Below, in pieces: positions 8,275 through 17,242 of a stretch of DNA of 64,000 nt. The number at the start of each line of letters is the position of its first letter. Position 1 is the stretch's first letter. The stretch comes from Terriglobia bacterium (lineage in GTDB: Bacteria > Acidobacteriota > Terriglobia > Bryobacterales > Bryobacteraceae). Location: NCBI GenBank assembly GCA_021325235.1, contig JAJPHN010000006.1, positions 410,950 through 474,949 of the forward strand, read 5' to 3'. A program made the position numbers and the translations under genes. The notes under the pieces were generated by a model. It did not search any database and had not been told where the DNA came from. It was given only the letters and a program-made list of their open reading frames with translations.

Positions 8275-10924
8275 CCAGCCGAACAGGACCCAGAATCCCT
8301 GCTGGCAGCGGTCGCAGATTCTTCATATCCTGCGGCTCAAAACGCTGCCCGTAGCGCAGATCGAGCAGCCGATAATCCGGCGCTGCCTCACCAGCCATTT
8401 CATTGATCGCCAGATTGCCCACCCGAATCACAAATGTGTTCTCTCCCGCATGGAGATGTCGTGTCACGTCGATCTCATAAGGCGGATGCCAGACCGATCC
8501 AACCCGTCTACCATTCACGATCACTTCCGCCGCTTCGCGAATGGGTGAATCGAGCAGCGCCTCCATTCCCAGCGCCACGCCTGAAGGCGGTTCCACCGGC
8601 GTACCTGGTCCAAAGTCAAGCACAATCCGCGAGCCCGCTCGCAGAAAACTTTCCGGAATTGTCACGGCCTTCGCATACACCGCCTCGCCCGAATAAAAAC
8701 GCGCATCCTCCAGAGTCGTCCACGATCGGAGGCGCGGCATCACAATCTTTTTACCCGTCCGCGTGAACTGCACGTCCCAGTCCGCACTCAGATCCATCGT
8801 TTGCGAATCCGGCCCATCCGGACCCGGCTCGATCGAACCATCCGTCTTACTAAACACGAGCACGCGCGATTCATACGGCGCCAGCTGCAGCCGAATCCTG
8901 GTACGATCCGATTCCGCCGTATAACTCAGCGCCCGAGTCTCTCCGCTGAACGGGTCCCACGATTCCGTCTTTAGCCCATGCACCCGCACCGAAGCGTCCG
9001 TCTCCAGCGCATGATTCGATGCATTCGCCACGAAATAAATATCCGCATCTTCCAGCTTTCGGTGCACGAACCCGATCGCCGCCTGCTCGCTGCTGCACGC
9101 AAAATCGGGCGGAAGCAGCGAATGCAAAGTTTCTCCCAACGCATTCTCCCGCTCCACAAATCGCGCACGCGCCGCGCCCGGTGCAAAGAGCTGTTTCGCC
9201 ATCTCCGCAATCCGCGCCGAATCCCGTTGTTCTTCCAATAAGCCCGGACCCAGCGAGGGCAGGGAACGCGTCGCCACCAGCAAACCACCGCCCGCAACGT
9301 ATCGCTGTAGCCGCTCGAGAGTCGCCAGCGGTATTCGCTCGATTCCAGGCAGTATCACGACCTTGTACGGAATGCCCACGCTCGCCATCGCGCGATCGTC
9401 GATGAAATCAAAGTTGTAACCCGCATTCAAGATCTGCGGCACGAGCGCCGGCCCTAGCAGCGTATCCGCCATCTCATCCACTGCCGTCTTACCCAGCTGT
9501 AAATGCGCCCAGGCGTCATCCGTCGGCACATAAATCGCAACATCGTTCGCCGGTTTGCCCTGCCGCAGCAAATAACTTAGGCGCTGCAGATACCGTGCCA
9601 GATCCGGCATCACAAAAAACCACGGATTGTGATCGTTGAACGCGCCCGCCGCGTAAAAGCGCCACCCCGGTTCGCCCGCTGAAGCTGGTGAATACGGCCA
9701 CCCATGCCCAACGAGCTGATTGATGCCCTCCACAAAATGCCGGTCCGCTTCCGCTTTCAGATCGAGCGGCGTCGCGCGAAACGCAGGCGAATGCAGCCAC
9801 GTCCACGTCTCCGTCGAAGCCACCGGGACACCGTACAAGTGGCTCGCCGACGAAGCCCATCGCGCCGCGCTGAACCGTCTCCAGAGCGGCCCGTGTTCGC
9901 CCTCCGGCAGATCCACATACGCATTGCTCGAAAGAATCACGGGTGGCTCGCCATAGGTCTGCGATCGAAACAAAGTGCCATGCGCATGCGCCCACTCGCG
10001 TGTCGGCAGCAGATAATTTTCTTCCGCCATCTCCGTCAGCGTCTTCGCCCAGTCATGGCGCAGCGCCCGCGTGCGCATCCCGCCCTCATCGGCAAACTCC
10101 GGCAGATACGGCGTCAGATCATATCCGCGCCGCTTCTGGAATTCCGTCAGAAAGTCCGGCGTCCAGTCCGAACCGTACACCTCGAGACTGTCGCTGAATA
10201 CCGAATGCGGCGGCGTCTCACCAAACGCCCGCAGCAGCGGCTCACCCACCACTTTCAAATGATTCGCAATCGCCTCCCGATCGTAGTGGTCCAGCACAAA
10301 ACCCTCCGCGCCAACCGTGGGACGCTTCACCTGCTGGCCCGTCCGGCTCGCGATAAAAAACACCAGCACATCCGCGCCTGAAAGCCCCTCCGGAAGCTCT
10401 ACTCGTCCATCATGAAATGCACGAACCTGCTGCCCCGCCACAAACGCCGCTATCAGATGCTCGCCATTTTCCAGAGCCGGCACCGGCATCGATCGCACAC
10501 CCTCCGGCACGTTCACGCGCTCCACCCGCAGCCGCCCGGCCGCATGCGTCACCAGCGTCTCCGGCCCGCCATACGGCCATCCACTGCCCAGCGTGATATC
10601 TACCCTCAGCCCGAGCTCGTGCGCTTTGCTCGCCGCAAACGCAATATTCCTGAGAAACGCCGGCGACAGATACTCGAGGTTCTTCACCCCCCGCGCCGGA
10701 TCGTCCAGTTCGAGCGGATAAACCGGTTGAATCTCGACCCCGCCAATTCCGGCATCCTTCATCACGCGCAATTCACGCTCGAGTTCGCCCGGCTCAACCG
10801 CGCCCCCAAACCACCACCAGCGCATTAGAATGCGCGCGTCATCCGGCGGATTTTGAAACGCATGCCGGACGTCCGCGATGGAAGGCGCCGCGGCGAAAAA
10901 CGCCAGCAAAGGAAGAAAGAACAT
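8264..10924 (-). CDS. Secreted glycoside hydrolase, GH106 (alpha-L-rhamnosidase)-like
   Basis: A large enzyme of 886 residues from the ATG at 10924, chosen because it opens with a clean signal peptide (MFFLPLLAFFAAAPSIADV) and begins just after the upstream gene ends; the frame is open further upstream but that would overlap the YfhO gene. The N-terminal catalytic region carries NPPDDARILMRWWWFGG, MKDAGIGGVEIQPVYPL and DITLGSGWPYGG, typical of GH106-like proteins, and the C-terminus has a beta-sandwich galactose-binding-like section. GH106 enzymes release terminal L-rhamnose from polysaccharides or glycosides. The convergent rhamnose catabolic operon next door supports this substrate. Export would place it in the periplasm or outside the cell. 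Confidence 0.75.
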   Translation of the reverse strand: MFFLPLLAFFAAAPSIADVRHAFQNPPDDARILMRWWWFGGAVEPGELERELRVMKDAGIGGVEIQPVYPLELDDPARGVKNLEYLSPAFLRNIAFAASKAHELGLRVDITLGSGWPYGGPETLVTHAAGRLRVERVNVPEGVRSMPVPALENGEHLIAAFVAGQQVRAFHDGRVELPEGLSGADVLVFFIASRTGQQVKRPTVGAEGFVLDHYDREAIANHLKVVGEPLLRAFGETPPHSVFSDSLEVYGSDWTPDFLTEFQKRRGYDLTPYLPEFADEGGMRTRALRHDWAKTLTEMAEENYLLPTREWAHAHGTLFRSQTYGEPPVILSSNAYVDLPEGEHGPLWRRFSAARWASSASHLYGVPVASTETWTWLHSPAFRATPLDLKAEADRHFVEGINQLVGHGWPYSPASAGEPGWRFYAAGAFNDHNPWFFVMPDLARYLQRLSYLLRQGKPANDVAIYVPTDDAWAHLQLGKTAVDEMADTLLGPALVPQILNAGYNFDFIDDRAMASVGIPYKVVILPGIERIPLATLERLQRYVAGGGLLVATRSLPSLGPGLLEEQRDSARIAEMAKQLFAPGAARARFVERENALGETLHSLLPPDFACSSEQAAIGFVHRKLEDADIYFVANASNHALETDASVRVHGLKTESWDPFSGETRALSYTAESDRTRIRLQLAPYESRVLVFSKTDGSIEPGPDGPDSQTMDLSADWDVQFTRTGKKIVMPRLRSWTTLEDARFYSGEAVYAKAVTIPESFLRAGSRIVLDFGPGTPVEPPSGVALGMEALLDSPIREAAEVIVNGRRVGSVWHPPYEIDVTRHLHAGENTFVIRVGNLAINEMAGEAAPDYRLLDLRYGQRFEPQDMKNLRPLPAGILGPVRLVRR

Positions 10925-10941
10925 CGGTACCGATACCGATA

Positions 10942-13152
10942 TCACGACTCGATTGCGGATTGCCTCGCGCCGGCCAGCAGTAACGCCAGGCCCAACACCG
11001 CCGCCGCGCAGAGCCATCCCCAATGCGACGGTAGATACGAGAACACAACCGTCGAATCACCCCGCGGCAACGAAACGCTCTGGAAGATCGAGCGCGCCTC
11101 CACCGGCACTCCCCGCCCGTTAACCGTTGCGCGCCATCCCGGGTAAAACAGCTCTTTCCGAATCAGCACTGCCGGCGTATCGCACCACGCGCTCACTCGT
11201 TCCCGCGCGACATTCGTTACTCTGCATGCACCACCCTCAGTCGCGAAGTAACGCGAGGGTCCCGGCAATTGGAACACATCCGCCACCAGCCCGCGATATA
11301 CGCGTGACGGCTGATCCGCGCCGCTCTCCTCAGCAAACGGATTCACCCCGCGTGGTGTGACCACGTACCGCACCCCGAGTTCCTCAAAATTTGCCCGGTT
11401 CGTGCACAATGCCCGATACCGATCCTCCATAGGGCCCGGCGTGTACCCCACAAAGATCGGATCCGCGACTGCCGGATCGAGCTGCGTATGCACATACCGC
11501 ATCCACGAAGCAGGAATCGGCACCGCGTTGTGATTAATCGACGCTACTCCGAAATACGCTCCATAATTCGGCGCGAACGGACCGAACGTGTAAAAGCGAT
11601 CGAACGCCGCGTGCTCCTGCAAAAATCGAACCAGCCCATAATCGGTTTCAACGTATCGATATCCGGAAAGCGTCGGTATCGCAAACAGCGCCGCAGCGTT
11701 CAGCGTCACGAGCGCCGCCATCGCCACACTCATGCGCCGCCCCGAACGCCGCAGCCACGAAACGGAAATTGCGATCGTCATCAGCAGCGCCCATCCGGTA
11801 GAGCCCCAGAACCACGTCCCGTAATGCCGCACATCGCTCTCATGCCACAGACTCGCGCTGATCTGCCGCCCAAGCCACACCGCCAGGAGTTCGAGCCCCA
11901 CGAAACCGATCACCAGCGCGAGAATCGCCCTCCTGCTCATCAGCCAGCCCCGCCGCCACTGATCTAATCCATAGGCGCCCAGCACAACCGCCGCCATCGA
12001 CCACGACGTCTCGCAATATCGCTCTACGGCGAGCACGTTCATTCCCGGAATCAGATCCAGCAGATAACCGATATGAAGCAGCGCCATGATGCGCAGCAGA
12101 AAAACCGCCATCCACACCGCCAGCACGATTCGCAATCCGCGATCCCGCCGTCCGCTAAACAACCCCACGCACGCCAGCAGCAACAGCGTGCCATCCAGAT
12201 ACCCTCCGCCTCCACCCCACAGATCCTGCAGATGTCCCGACGGCTCACTGTACGCACTGATCGGGCCAAAGATATACGGCATCAGCAGCGCCGCGAAGAC
12301 AGAAACATTCCGTCCGCTATCCGGCGGCAACGTGTGCTGAATCGCGGACAAATGTTGATACTCCAGAAACGGCACTACGATCGGCAGAGCCATCAGAACA
12401 CCTGCCGCTCCGCCCGCCACCACCTTCGCTGCAAACCGTCCACGCGATTCTCCCGCCGTCGCAAATCGCACGAGCGTCCAGCACAGCGCCAGCAGCCCAT
12501 CGAGATACGCCACCTCCGGAAACCCTGCATACAGCGAGTAAGCGAGCGCCACCCCGAGCAGCACCCATCCGCCTCGCCGCCGCTCTCGCGCACTCACACG
12601 CACCCGCTCAATTCCCAGCAGCAGCAACGGCAAGAACGGCGCCGGCGCAATGGGTGCATGCGCAAACCACGCCAGCGAACCATGAAACTCATACAGCACC
12701 GCGCCGCAAAAGCACGCCACCCGCACCAGCCCCAGTTCCCGCAGCAGTGCATACGTCGCCAGCGCCGCCACAATCTGCAGCGCAATCTTCAAAAAAATCG
12801 CCCCATACGCAAAATGCAGCAGCAGCACGAACGGCAGAAAGAACGAGAGCGTCTGCATCTCCGCCGCCAGCGGCACGCCCGCGCCCGTGTACGGATTCCA
12901 CCACGGCACTCGTCCATGCAGCCAGTCGTCCGCCGAAAGCTTGCCCAGCGCCTGCACCGTGAATCCGGTATTCGGATCGAGCCACGGGCCTCCCAGAATG
13001 TGTCCCCGAATCTGATGCGTATCCAGACTGCCGCCGTAATGAATCGGATCGAGCGTCAGTCCCAGCACAACGGCCGGCACATACGGCACGAATGCCGCGA
13101 TTACCAAAACCGCCGCGCAGATCCAGTCGCGTTTCTCCAAAGTGGCGAGCAT
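10942..13152 (-). CDS. YfhO-like polytopic membrane protein (GT-C-type glycosyltransferase candidate)
   Basis: A 736-residue integral membrane protein with a dozen or so hydrophobic segments between residues ~15 and ~470 and a soluble C-terminal part, ending in a last membrane segment (GWLCAAAVLGLALLLAG). The block HGRVPWWNPYTGAGVPLAAE after the first transmembrane helix is characteristic of YfhO and related GT-C-fold proteins that use lipid-linked sugars. YfhO in Firmicutes takes part in glycosylating teichoic acids; the substrate here is unknown. It lies between mpg (9 bases upstream) and the secreted rhamnosidase (17 bases downstream), so the three are probably cotranscribed. The enzymatic role is inferred from fold similarity only. 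Confidence 0.65.
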   Translation of the reverse strand: MLATLEKRDWICAAVLVIAAFVPYVPAVVLGLTLDPIHYGGSLDTHQIRGHILGGPWLDPNTGFTVQALGKLSADDWLHGRVPWWNPYTGAGVPLAAEMQTLSFFLPFVLLLHFAYGAIFLKIALQIVAALATYALLRELGLVRVACFCGAVLYEFHGSLAWFAHAPIAPAPFLPLLLLGIERVRVSARERRRGGWVLLGVALAYSLYAGFPEVAYLDGLLALCWTLVRFATAGESRGRFAAKVVAGGAAGVLMALPIVVPFLEYQHLSAIQHTLPPDSGRNVSVFAALLMPYIFGPISAYSEPSGHLQDLWGGGGGYLDGTLLLLACVGLFSGRRDRGLRIVLAVWMAVFLLRIMALLHIGYLLDLIPGMNVLAVERYCETSWSMAAVVLGAYGLDQWRRGWLMSRRAILALVIGFVGLELLAVWLGRQISASLWHESDVRHYGTWFWGSTGWALLMTIAISVSWLRRSGRRMSVAMAALVTLNAAALFAIPTLSGYRYVETDYGLVRFLQEHAAFDRFYTFGPFAPNYGAYFGVASINHNAVPIPASWMRYVHTQLDPAVADPIFVGYTPGPMEDRYRALCTNRANFEELGVRYVVTPRGVNPFAEESGADQPSRVYRGLVADVFQLPGPSRYFATEGGACRVTNVARERVSAWCDTPAVLIRKELFYPGWRATVNGRGVPVEARSIFQSVSLPRGDSTVVFSYLPSHWGWLCAAAVLGLALLLAGARQSAIES

Positions 13153-13161
13153 CGAGTCCGT

Positions 13162-13767
13162 CTACTTACTTAAGCAGGCGTTCCCGAGCCACACAAAACG
13201 CAGCGGCCAGTCCGCGCACTTCGTAATCCCGATCCGCGGCGTCACGCCAATCTCAAACTCCGGCTTTTCTCGAAACTCCCGAATCGTCAACTCCCCGCGA
13301 TCCAGTCTCTGCCCGTATTGCGCGCGCGTGATCCTCAGCGCCTGCGTCAGCTTCCCCGGTCCGTTCGCCAGCCCGCGCACCGCTCCCTTCCAGTTCCGCC
13401 GCTCGTACATCTCCGCAATGCCGGTCAGCGGCTCCAGCGCCCGGATCAGCACGCAACCCGGCTCTCCCGCCCGGTCTGCCACCACGTTCAGACACTCATG
13501 CATCCCATAGATGAAATACACGTACGCGCGTCCCGGCGGCCCAAACAGCACCCGTGTCCGCTCTGTCAATCCGCGCGAAGCATGCGCCGCCAGATCGCTC
13601 AAGCCGAGATACGCCTCCGTTTCCACGATCGTTCCCGCCGTCCGTCCATGCACCAGCACGCATCCCAGAAGCCCCCGCGCCAGCTCCACCGCCGGACGCG
13701 CAAAAAACTCGATCTTCACCCCGCTCGTCGCGCGCTTCAGTTGAGCCTCTGAGTACACGTCCTCCAT
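13162..13767 (-). CDS. mpg: DNA-3-methyladenine glycosylase (AAG/MPG family)
   Basis: A 201-residue base-excision repair glycosylase that removes alkylated purines. Family motifs are ARGLLGCVLVHG, the catalytic-region block IVETEAYLGLSDLAAHASRG, RAYVYFIYGMHECLNVV and LANGPGKLTQAL. The frame is open upstream to 14157, but that stretch is the shadow of thpR; the ATG at 13767 gives the normal family length. It is divergent from thpR with only 42 bases between the starts, and heads a minus-strand run with the YfhO-like gene and the rhamnosidase. Confidence 0.92.
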   Translation of the reverse strand: MEDVYSEAQLKRATSGVKIEFFARPAVELARGLLGCVLVHGRTAGTIVETEAYLGLSDLAAHASRGLTERTRVLFGPPGRAYVYFIYGMHECLNVVADRAGEPGCVLIRALEPLTGIAEMYERRNWKGAVRGLANGPGKLTQALRITRAQYGQRLDRGELTIREFREKPEFEIGVTPRIGITKCADWPLRFVWLGNACLSK

Positions 13768-13809
13768 GCGTCCCGGTTTACGATACGCTAGAACATTAAC
13801 AAGACCGTC

Positions 13810-14388
13810 ATGCGACTCTTCACAGCTATTGCTCTGCCGCAAGAGATACTGCTCCGGCTCGACCGCCTGATGGCTGCCCTCCGTCCGGAAGCTTTGATCA
13901 AATGGAGTCCGCTCGATAACCTGCACATCACAACCAAATTCATCGGCGAATGGCCCGAAGCGCGTCTCGATGAGCTGCATTCCGCGCTCGCAGATGCTGC
14001 TCCCCGCACACCCTTCGAAGTGGAAATCTCCGGCCTCGGCTGGTTTCCCAACGAACGCGCGCCACGCGTGCTCTGGGCCGGTGTCCACGGCGCCGAACCG
14101 CTTTCGCAATTGGCTCGCGACACCGACGAACGCCTGCAATCTCTCGGCATCCCGCATGAAGATCGCGAATTTTCACCGCATCTGACGCTCGCCCGCATCA
14201 AGAGCCCGGTTCCGCTTCGTCCTCTGCGCGAACGAGTCGCGCGCCTGCAACCCGCGCAGATCGGCAAATTCGAAGTCTCCCACTTCGCCCTCTACCGCAG
14301 CGACCCCGGTTCAAACGCCAGCATCTATCGCAAGCTCCGCGAATATAAATTTGAGGCCTCCATGGCTGCCTCCAGCGCGAGACAGTGA
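13810..14388 (+). CDS. thpR: RNA 2',3'-cyclic phosphodiesterase (2'-5' RNA ligase family)
   Basis: The 192-residue product has the two HxTx motifs that define the 2H phosphoesterase superfamily: HITT in NLHITTKFIG near residue 40 and HLTL in FSPHLTLARI near residue 120. ThpR proteins hydrolyse RNA 2',3'-cyclic phosphates and can ligate tRNA halves in vitro; the cellular role is unclear. The start MRLFTAIALP matches the usual family N-terminus. Its last codon overlaps the GTG start of plsY by four bases, so it is translationally coupled to the phospholipid genes downstream. Confidence 0.9.
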   Translation: MRLFTAIALPQEILLRLDRLMAALRPEALIKWSPLDNLHITTKFIGEWPEARLDELHSALADAAPRTPFEVEISGLGWFPNERAPRVLWAGVHGAEPLSQLARDTDERLQSLGIPHEDREFSPHLTLARIKSPVPLRPLRERVARLQPAQIGKFEVSHFALYRSDPGSNASIYRKLREYKFEASMAASSARQ

Positions 14389-15008
14389 CCGAGTCCTCTT
14401 TTCTCTCGCGCGCCGTCCTCACCCTCCTCGCTTATCTCATCGGAGGACTGCCCTTCGGCTATTGGTTCGTGCGCCTGCGCCTCGGCAAGGACATCCGCAC
14501 CATGGGCAGCGGCAACATCGGCGCCACCAACGTGCATCGCACTGCAGGCGGCAAGGCCGGAGTCATCGTTCTCCTCCTCGACATCCTCAAAGGTCTGCTT
14601 GCCGTCTGGATCGCCTGGGCCACCAGCCGCGGCGATACCGTCACCATCGCGCTCGCCGCCGCCGCCGTTATGCTCGGCCACTGCTATCCCGTGTTCCTCA
14701 AATTCAAAGGCGGCAAAGCAGTGGCGTGTTTCATCGGCGCTTTCGGCTTCATCGCTCCTCTCGCCCTGTTAGCCTCCGCCGCTATCTTTGTCCTGGCCGT
14801 CTGGCTCAAGCGCTACATCTCGCTCGGCTCCATCGTCGGAGTCGCCGTCTTCCCGCTCTTCTTCTTTGCCATTTACCGTCCCGCTCCCGCCCTGCTCGGC
14901 GCTTCCATCTTCGCCGCGCTCCTCATCATCTACCGCCACCGCGGCAACATCTCGCGCCTGCTGGCCGGTACTGAAAACGTTTTTTCCTTCCGGAAAAAAG
15001 CAGCTTGA
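14385..15008 (+). CDS. plsY: Glycerol-3-phosphate acyltransferase PlsY
   Basis: PlsY moves the acyl group from acyl-phosphate to glycerol-3-phosphate, making lysophosphatidic acid at the inner membrane. The 207-residue product has five hydrophobic segments and the family loops SGNIGATNVHRT near residue 45 and the KFKGGKAVA loop near residue 110. The start is a GTG overlapping the thpR stop (GTGA), and the stop overlaps the TTG start of gpsA (TTGA). The neighbouring gpsA makes its glycerol-3-phosphate substrate, a biologically sensible pairing. Confidence 0.93.
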   Translation: MTESSFLSRAVLTLLAYLIGGLPFGYWFVRLRLGKDIRTMGSGNIGATNVHRTAGGKAGVIVLLLDILKGLLAVWIAWATSRGDTVTIALAAAAVMLGHCYPVFLKFKGGKAVACFIGAFGFIAPLALLASAAIFVLAVWLKRYISLGSIVGVAVFPLFFFAIYRPAPALLGASIFAALLIIYRHRGNISRLLAGTENVFSFRKKAA

Positions 15009-15994
15009 GCCGTCTCTCAATCCTCGGCGCAGGCAGTTGGGGCACCGCTCTTGCCATCGCCCTCTCTCCACGTTTCGAATCCGTTCAGATCTGGACCCGT
15101 AACGCCGGCCGCGCCGCAGAAATCGACTCCCGCCGCGAAAACGCCCGCTATCTCCCCGGCTTCCGTCTTGCGGAAAACATCACTGTTTCCTCCGAAATCG
15201 CGCAGGTCGCCGCGTCTGCCGATTTCCTGCTCGCCGTCGTGCCCTCCGAGCATCTGCGCCAGGTTCTCGAAAGCGCGCGCCCCTTTCTGCCTGCCCACGC
15301 TCACGTCGTCAGCGCCACCAAAGGCATCGAACAGCAGCGCCTCTGCCGCATGTCCTCGCTCGCTTCCGAAGCGCTCGATCGTACCCCCATCGCCGTCCTC
15401 TCCGGCCCGACCTTCGCTAAAGAAATCGCGGCCGGCGAACCAGCTGCGGTCGTCATCGCCTGCCAGGAGAGCAGGATCGCCGAACACATTCAGCACGCTT
15501 TTTCCACCAATACCTTGCGCTTCTACACCAGTACCGACGTCATCGGCGTGGAACTCGGAGCCGCTCTCAAAAACGTAATCGCCATCGGCGCCGGCATCTG
15601 CCACGGCCTCGGGCTCGGCAGCAACAGCATCGCTGCGCTCGTCACTCGCGGCCTCGCCGAAATCACCCGTCTCGCCGTCCATCTCGGCGCTGAACCGCGC
15701 ACTCTCAGCGGACTCGCCGGTCTCGGCGATCTCGTCCTCACCACCACCGGCAATCTCTCCCGCAATCGCTATGTCGGCACCGAGCTCGGTCAGGGGCGAC
15801 CGCTCCAGGAAATCCTCGCCGGCATGACCATGATCGCCGAAGGCGTTTCCACCTGCCGCGCCGCGCATCAGCTCGCGCTTCGCCACAGCATCGAAATGCC
15901 CATCGTTCACAAGATGTACGAAATCCTCTACGAATCGAAAGACCCGCGCCGCGCCCTCCGCGAACTCATGGACCGCCCGCTCACCAGCGAGTAA
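15005..15994 (+). CDS. gpsA: NAD(P)-dependent glycerol-3-phosphate dehydrogenase
   Basis: GpsA reduces DHAP to sn-glycerol-3-phosphate for phospholipid synthesis in the cytoplasm. The 329-residue length is normal. Visible motifs are the dinucleotide-binding GAGSWGTALA at residue 8, SGPTFAKEIA, the catalytic lysine region LGAALKNVIAIGAG, and GLAGLGDLVLT. Translation apparently starts at a TTG overlapping the plsY stop codon; no in-frame ATG would retain the Rossmann motif. It is the third gene of the coupled thpR-plsY-gpsA run. Confidence 0.94.
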   Translation: MSRLSILGAGSWGTALAIALSPRFESVQIWTRNAGRAAEIDSRRENARYLPGFRLAENITVSSEIAQVAASADFLLAVVPSEHLRQVLESARPFLPAHAHVVSATKGIEQQRLCRMSSLASEALDRTPIAVLSGPTFAKEIAAGEPAAVVIACQESRIAEHIQHAFSTNTLRFYTSTDVIGVELGAALKNVIAIGAGICHGLGLGSNSIAALVTRGLAEITRLAVHLGAEPRTLSGLAGLGDLVLTTTGNLSRNRYVGTELGQGRPLQEILAGMTMIAEGVSTCRAAHQLALRHSIEMPIVHKMYEILYESKDPRRALRELMDRPLTSE

Positions 15995-16084
15995 GAGCGA
16001 TTCCAGCCTCCTCACGTTTGACATAGAATATGGCCACATCGACCCACTCCGGGTCCAGTCAAACATGCAATTCCTGGAGGTTTT

Positions 16085-16690
16085 GTGAAGCAAAATTGTT
16101 TGTGGATATTCTTACTGAGCGCGCCGCTTCTCAGCGCAAGTTCGCTGGGTTTTCAGGCGGCCTGCAGCGGCACTACATGCACCGGAAGCTACAACGGAAA
16201 CACGTTCACCTTCAACGGACCTTTCACCAACGCCCCGCCCTATAACCCGTTCATCGACTTTTCCATTGGCACCAACGGCGGAGCTTTCACCTACGGCGGC
16301 AACACCTGCGATTACGGTGTTCTCCTGGGCGGCGGCAACTGCTACGGCGAAGTCGCATTTGGAGCGAACATAGGACCGCCTGATCCGGCCGGATATTCAC
16401 TCGGAGCGGTAGTCAGCGTTCAGGGCACTGGTACAGCCGAAGGCTGGTTTTGTTGGGCCAGCGCGTGTCCCGCCAGTGGCCCTCCGCCTCCGCTTTTCAA
16501 TGTCGATGTCAGAGCCATTTATCAATTCACGCTGACTAATCCAGGCGCCACGGAACCGTTCACCTGGACCGCAGCTCAGTTCAGTCCGGTTCCCGAGCCA
16601 GCAACCGTTGTATTCGCCGCTCTCGGATTGCTGGCACTGGCAGGCTTCTCGCGCGTGCGCCGTTTTATCGCACAGCACCACCAGGTCTGA
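16085..16690 (+). CDS. PEP-CTERM sorting-domain protein
   Basis: The 201-residue product has an N-terminal signal peptide (about residues 1-20) and a C-terminal PEP-CTERM anchor: the PVPEP motif, a hydrophobic helix of about 16 residues and a basic tail with RVRRF. Such tails are processed by the exosortase EpsH/XrtA system during export. The mature part is rich in Gly, Thr, Asn and Cys, with no catalytic motif, and looks like a structural surface or matrix protein. Translation begins at GTG with an excellent GGAGG ribosome-binding site six bases upstream. No exosortase gene is in the window, so sorting must be supplied elsewhere. Confidence 0.82.
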   Translation: MKQNCLWIFLLSAPLLSASSLGFQAACSGTTCTGSYNGNTFTFNGPFTNAPPYNPFIDFSIGTNGGAFTYGGNTCDYGVLLGGGNCYGEVAFGANIGPPDPAGYSLGAVVSVQGTGTAEGWFCWASACPASGPPPPLFNVDVRAIYQFTLTNPGATEPFTWTAAQFSPVPEPATVVFAALGLLALAGFSRVRRFIAQHHQV

Positions 16691-16744
16691 GCCTCAGATT
16701 GGATGGGCGCGGGCGATAATCGACACCGATGTTCACCCTCGCCC

Positions 16745-17176
16745 TCATCGCCCCGACGATCCGAATCCGCCCGCCCCGCGCACCGAATCCGCCAGCTCGC
16801 TCTCCTCCCACTCCACCGCCTCATACCGCGCCACCACCATCTGCGCAATCCGATCCCCTTCGTGGATCTCATAGGCCGCCGTACCCAGGTTCAGCAGAAT
16901 CACTTTCAACTCGCCCCGATACCCCGGATCGATCGTCGCCGGTGAGTTCGGCAGCGTGATCGCATGTTTCAGCGCCAGCCCGCTCCTCGGCCGCACCTGC
17001 ACTTCGTAGCCGCTCGGTATCTCCAGCGCCAGCCCCGTGCGCACAGCCTGCGGAATCTGCGGCTCGAGCACCACATCCTCAATCGCGCGAATGTCCATTC
17101 CGGCATCTTCGTGCGGCCCATGTGCGTACTCGGGCAAATGTGCTTTGCTGTCCAGCTTTTTAATTCGTATGCGCAT
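16745..17176 (-). CDS. dut: dUTP diphosphatase
   Basis: Dut hydrolyses dUTP to dUMP and pyrophosphate, preventing uracil incorporation and supplying dUMP. All five trimeric-dUTPase motifs are visible in the 143-residue protein: DAGMDIRA, RPRSGLALK, ATIDPGYRGEL, GDRIAQMVV and the C-terminal RGAGGFGSSGR. It is divergent from thyX with 66 bases between the start codons, so the two genes that make dUMP and then dTMP share one promoter region. Confidence 0.95.
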   Translation of the reverse strand: MRIRIKKLDSKAHLPEYAHGPHEDAGMDIRAIEDVVLEPQIPQAVRTGLALEIPSGYEVQVRPRSGLALKHAITLPNSPATIDPGYRGELKVILLNLGTAAYEIHEGDRIAQMVVARYEAVEWEESELADSVRGAGGFGSSGR

Positions 17177-17242
17177 GCGAGAATCCGTTATGATCCCACG
17201 ATCGCGCGCGAAACTCGCTTTCGCAACAGTTCAACGTATTCG

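Noticed and set aside
13767..14157. N-terminal extension of mpg on the minus strand
   Set aside because: The extra residues are the antisense of thpR; the ATG at 13767 gives the family length.
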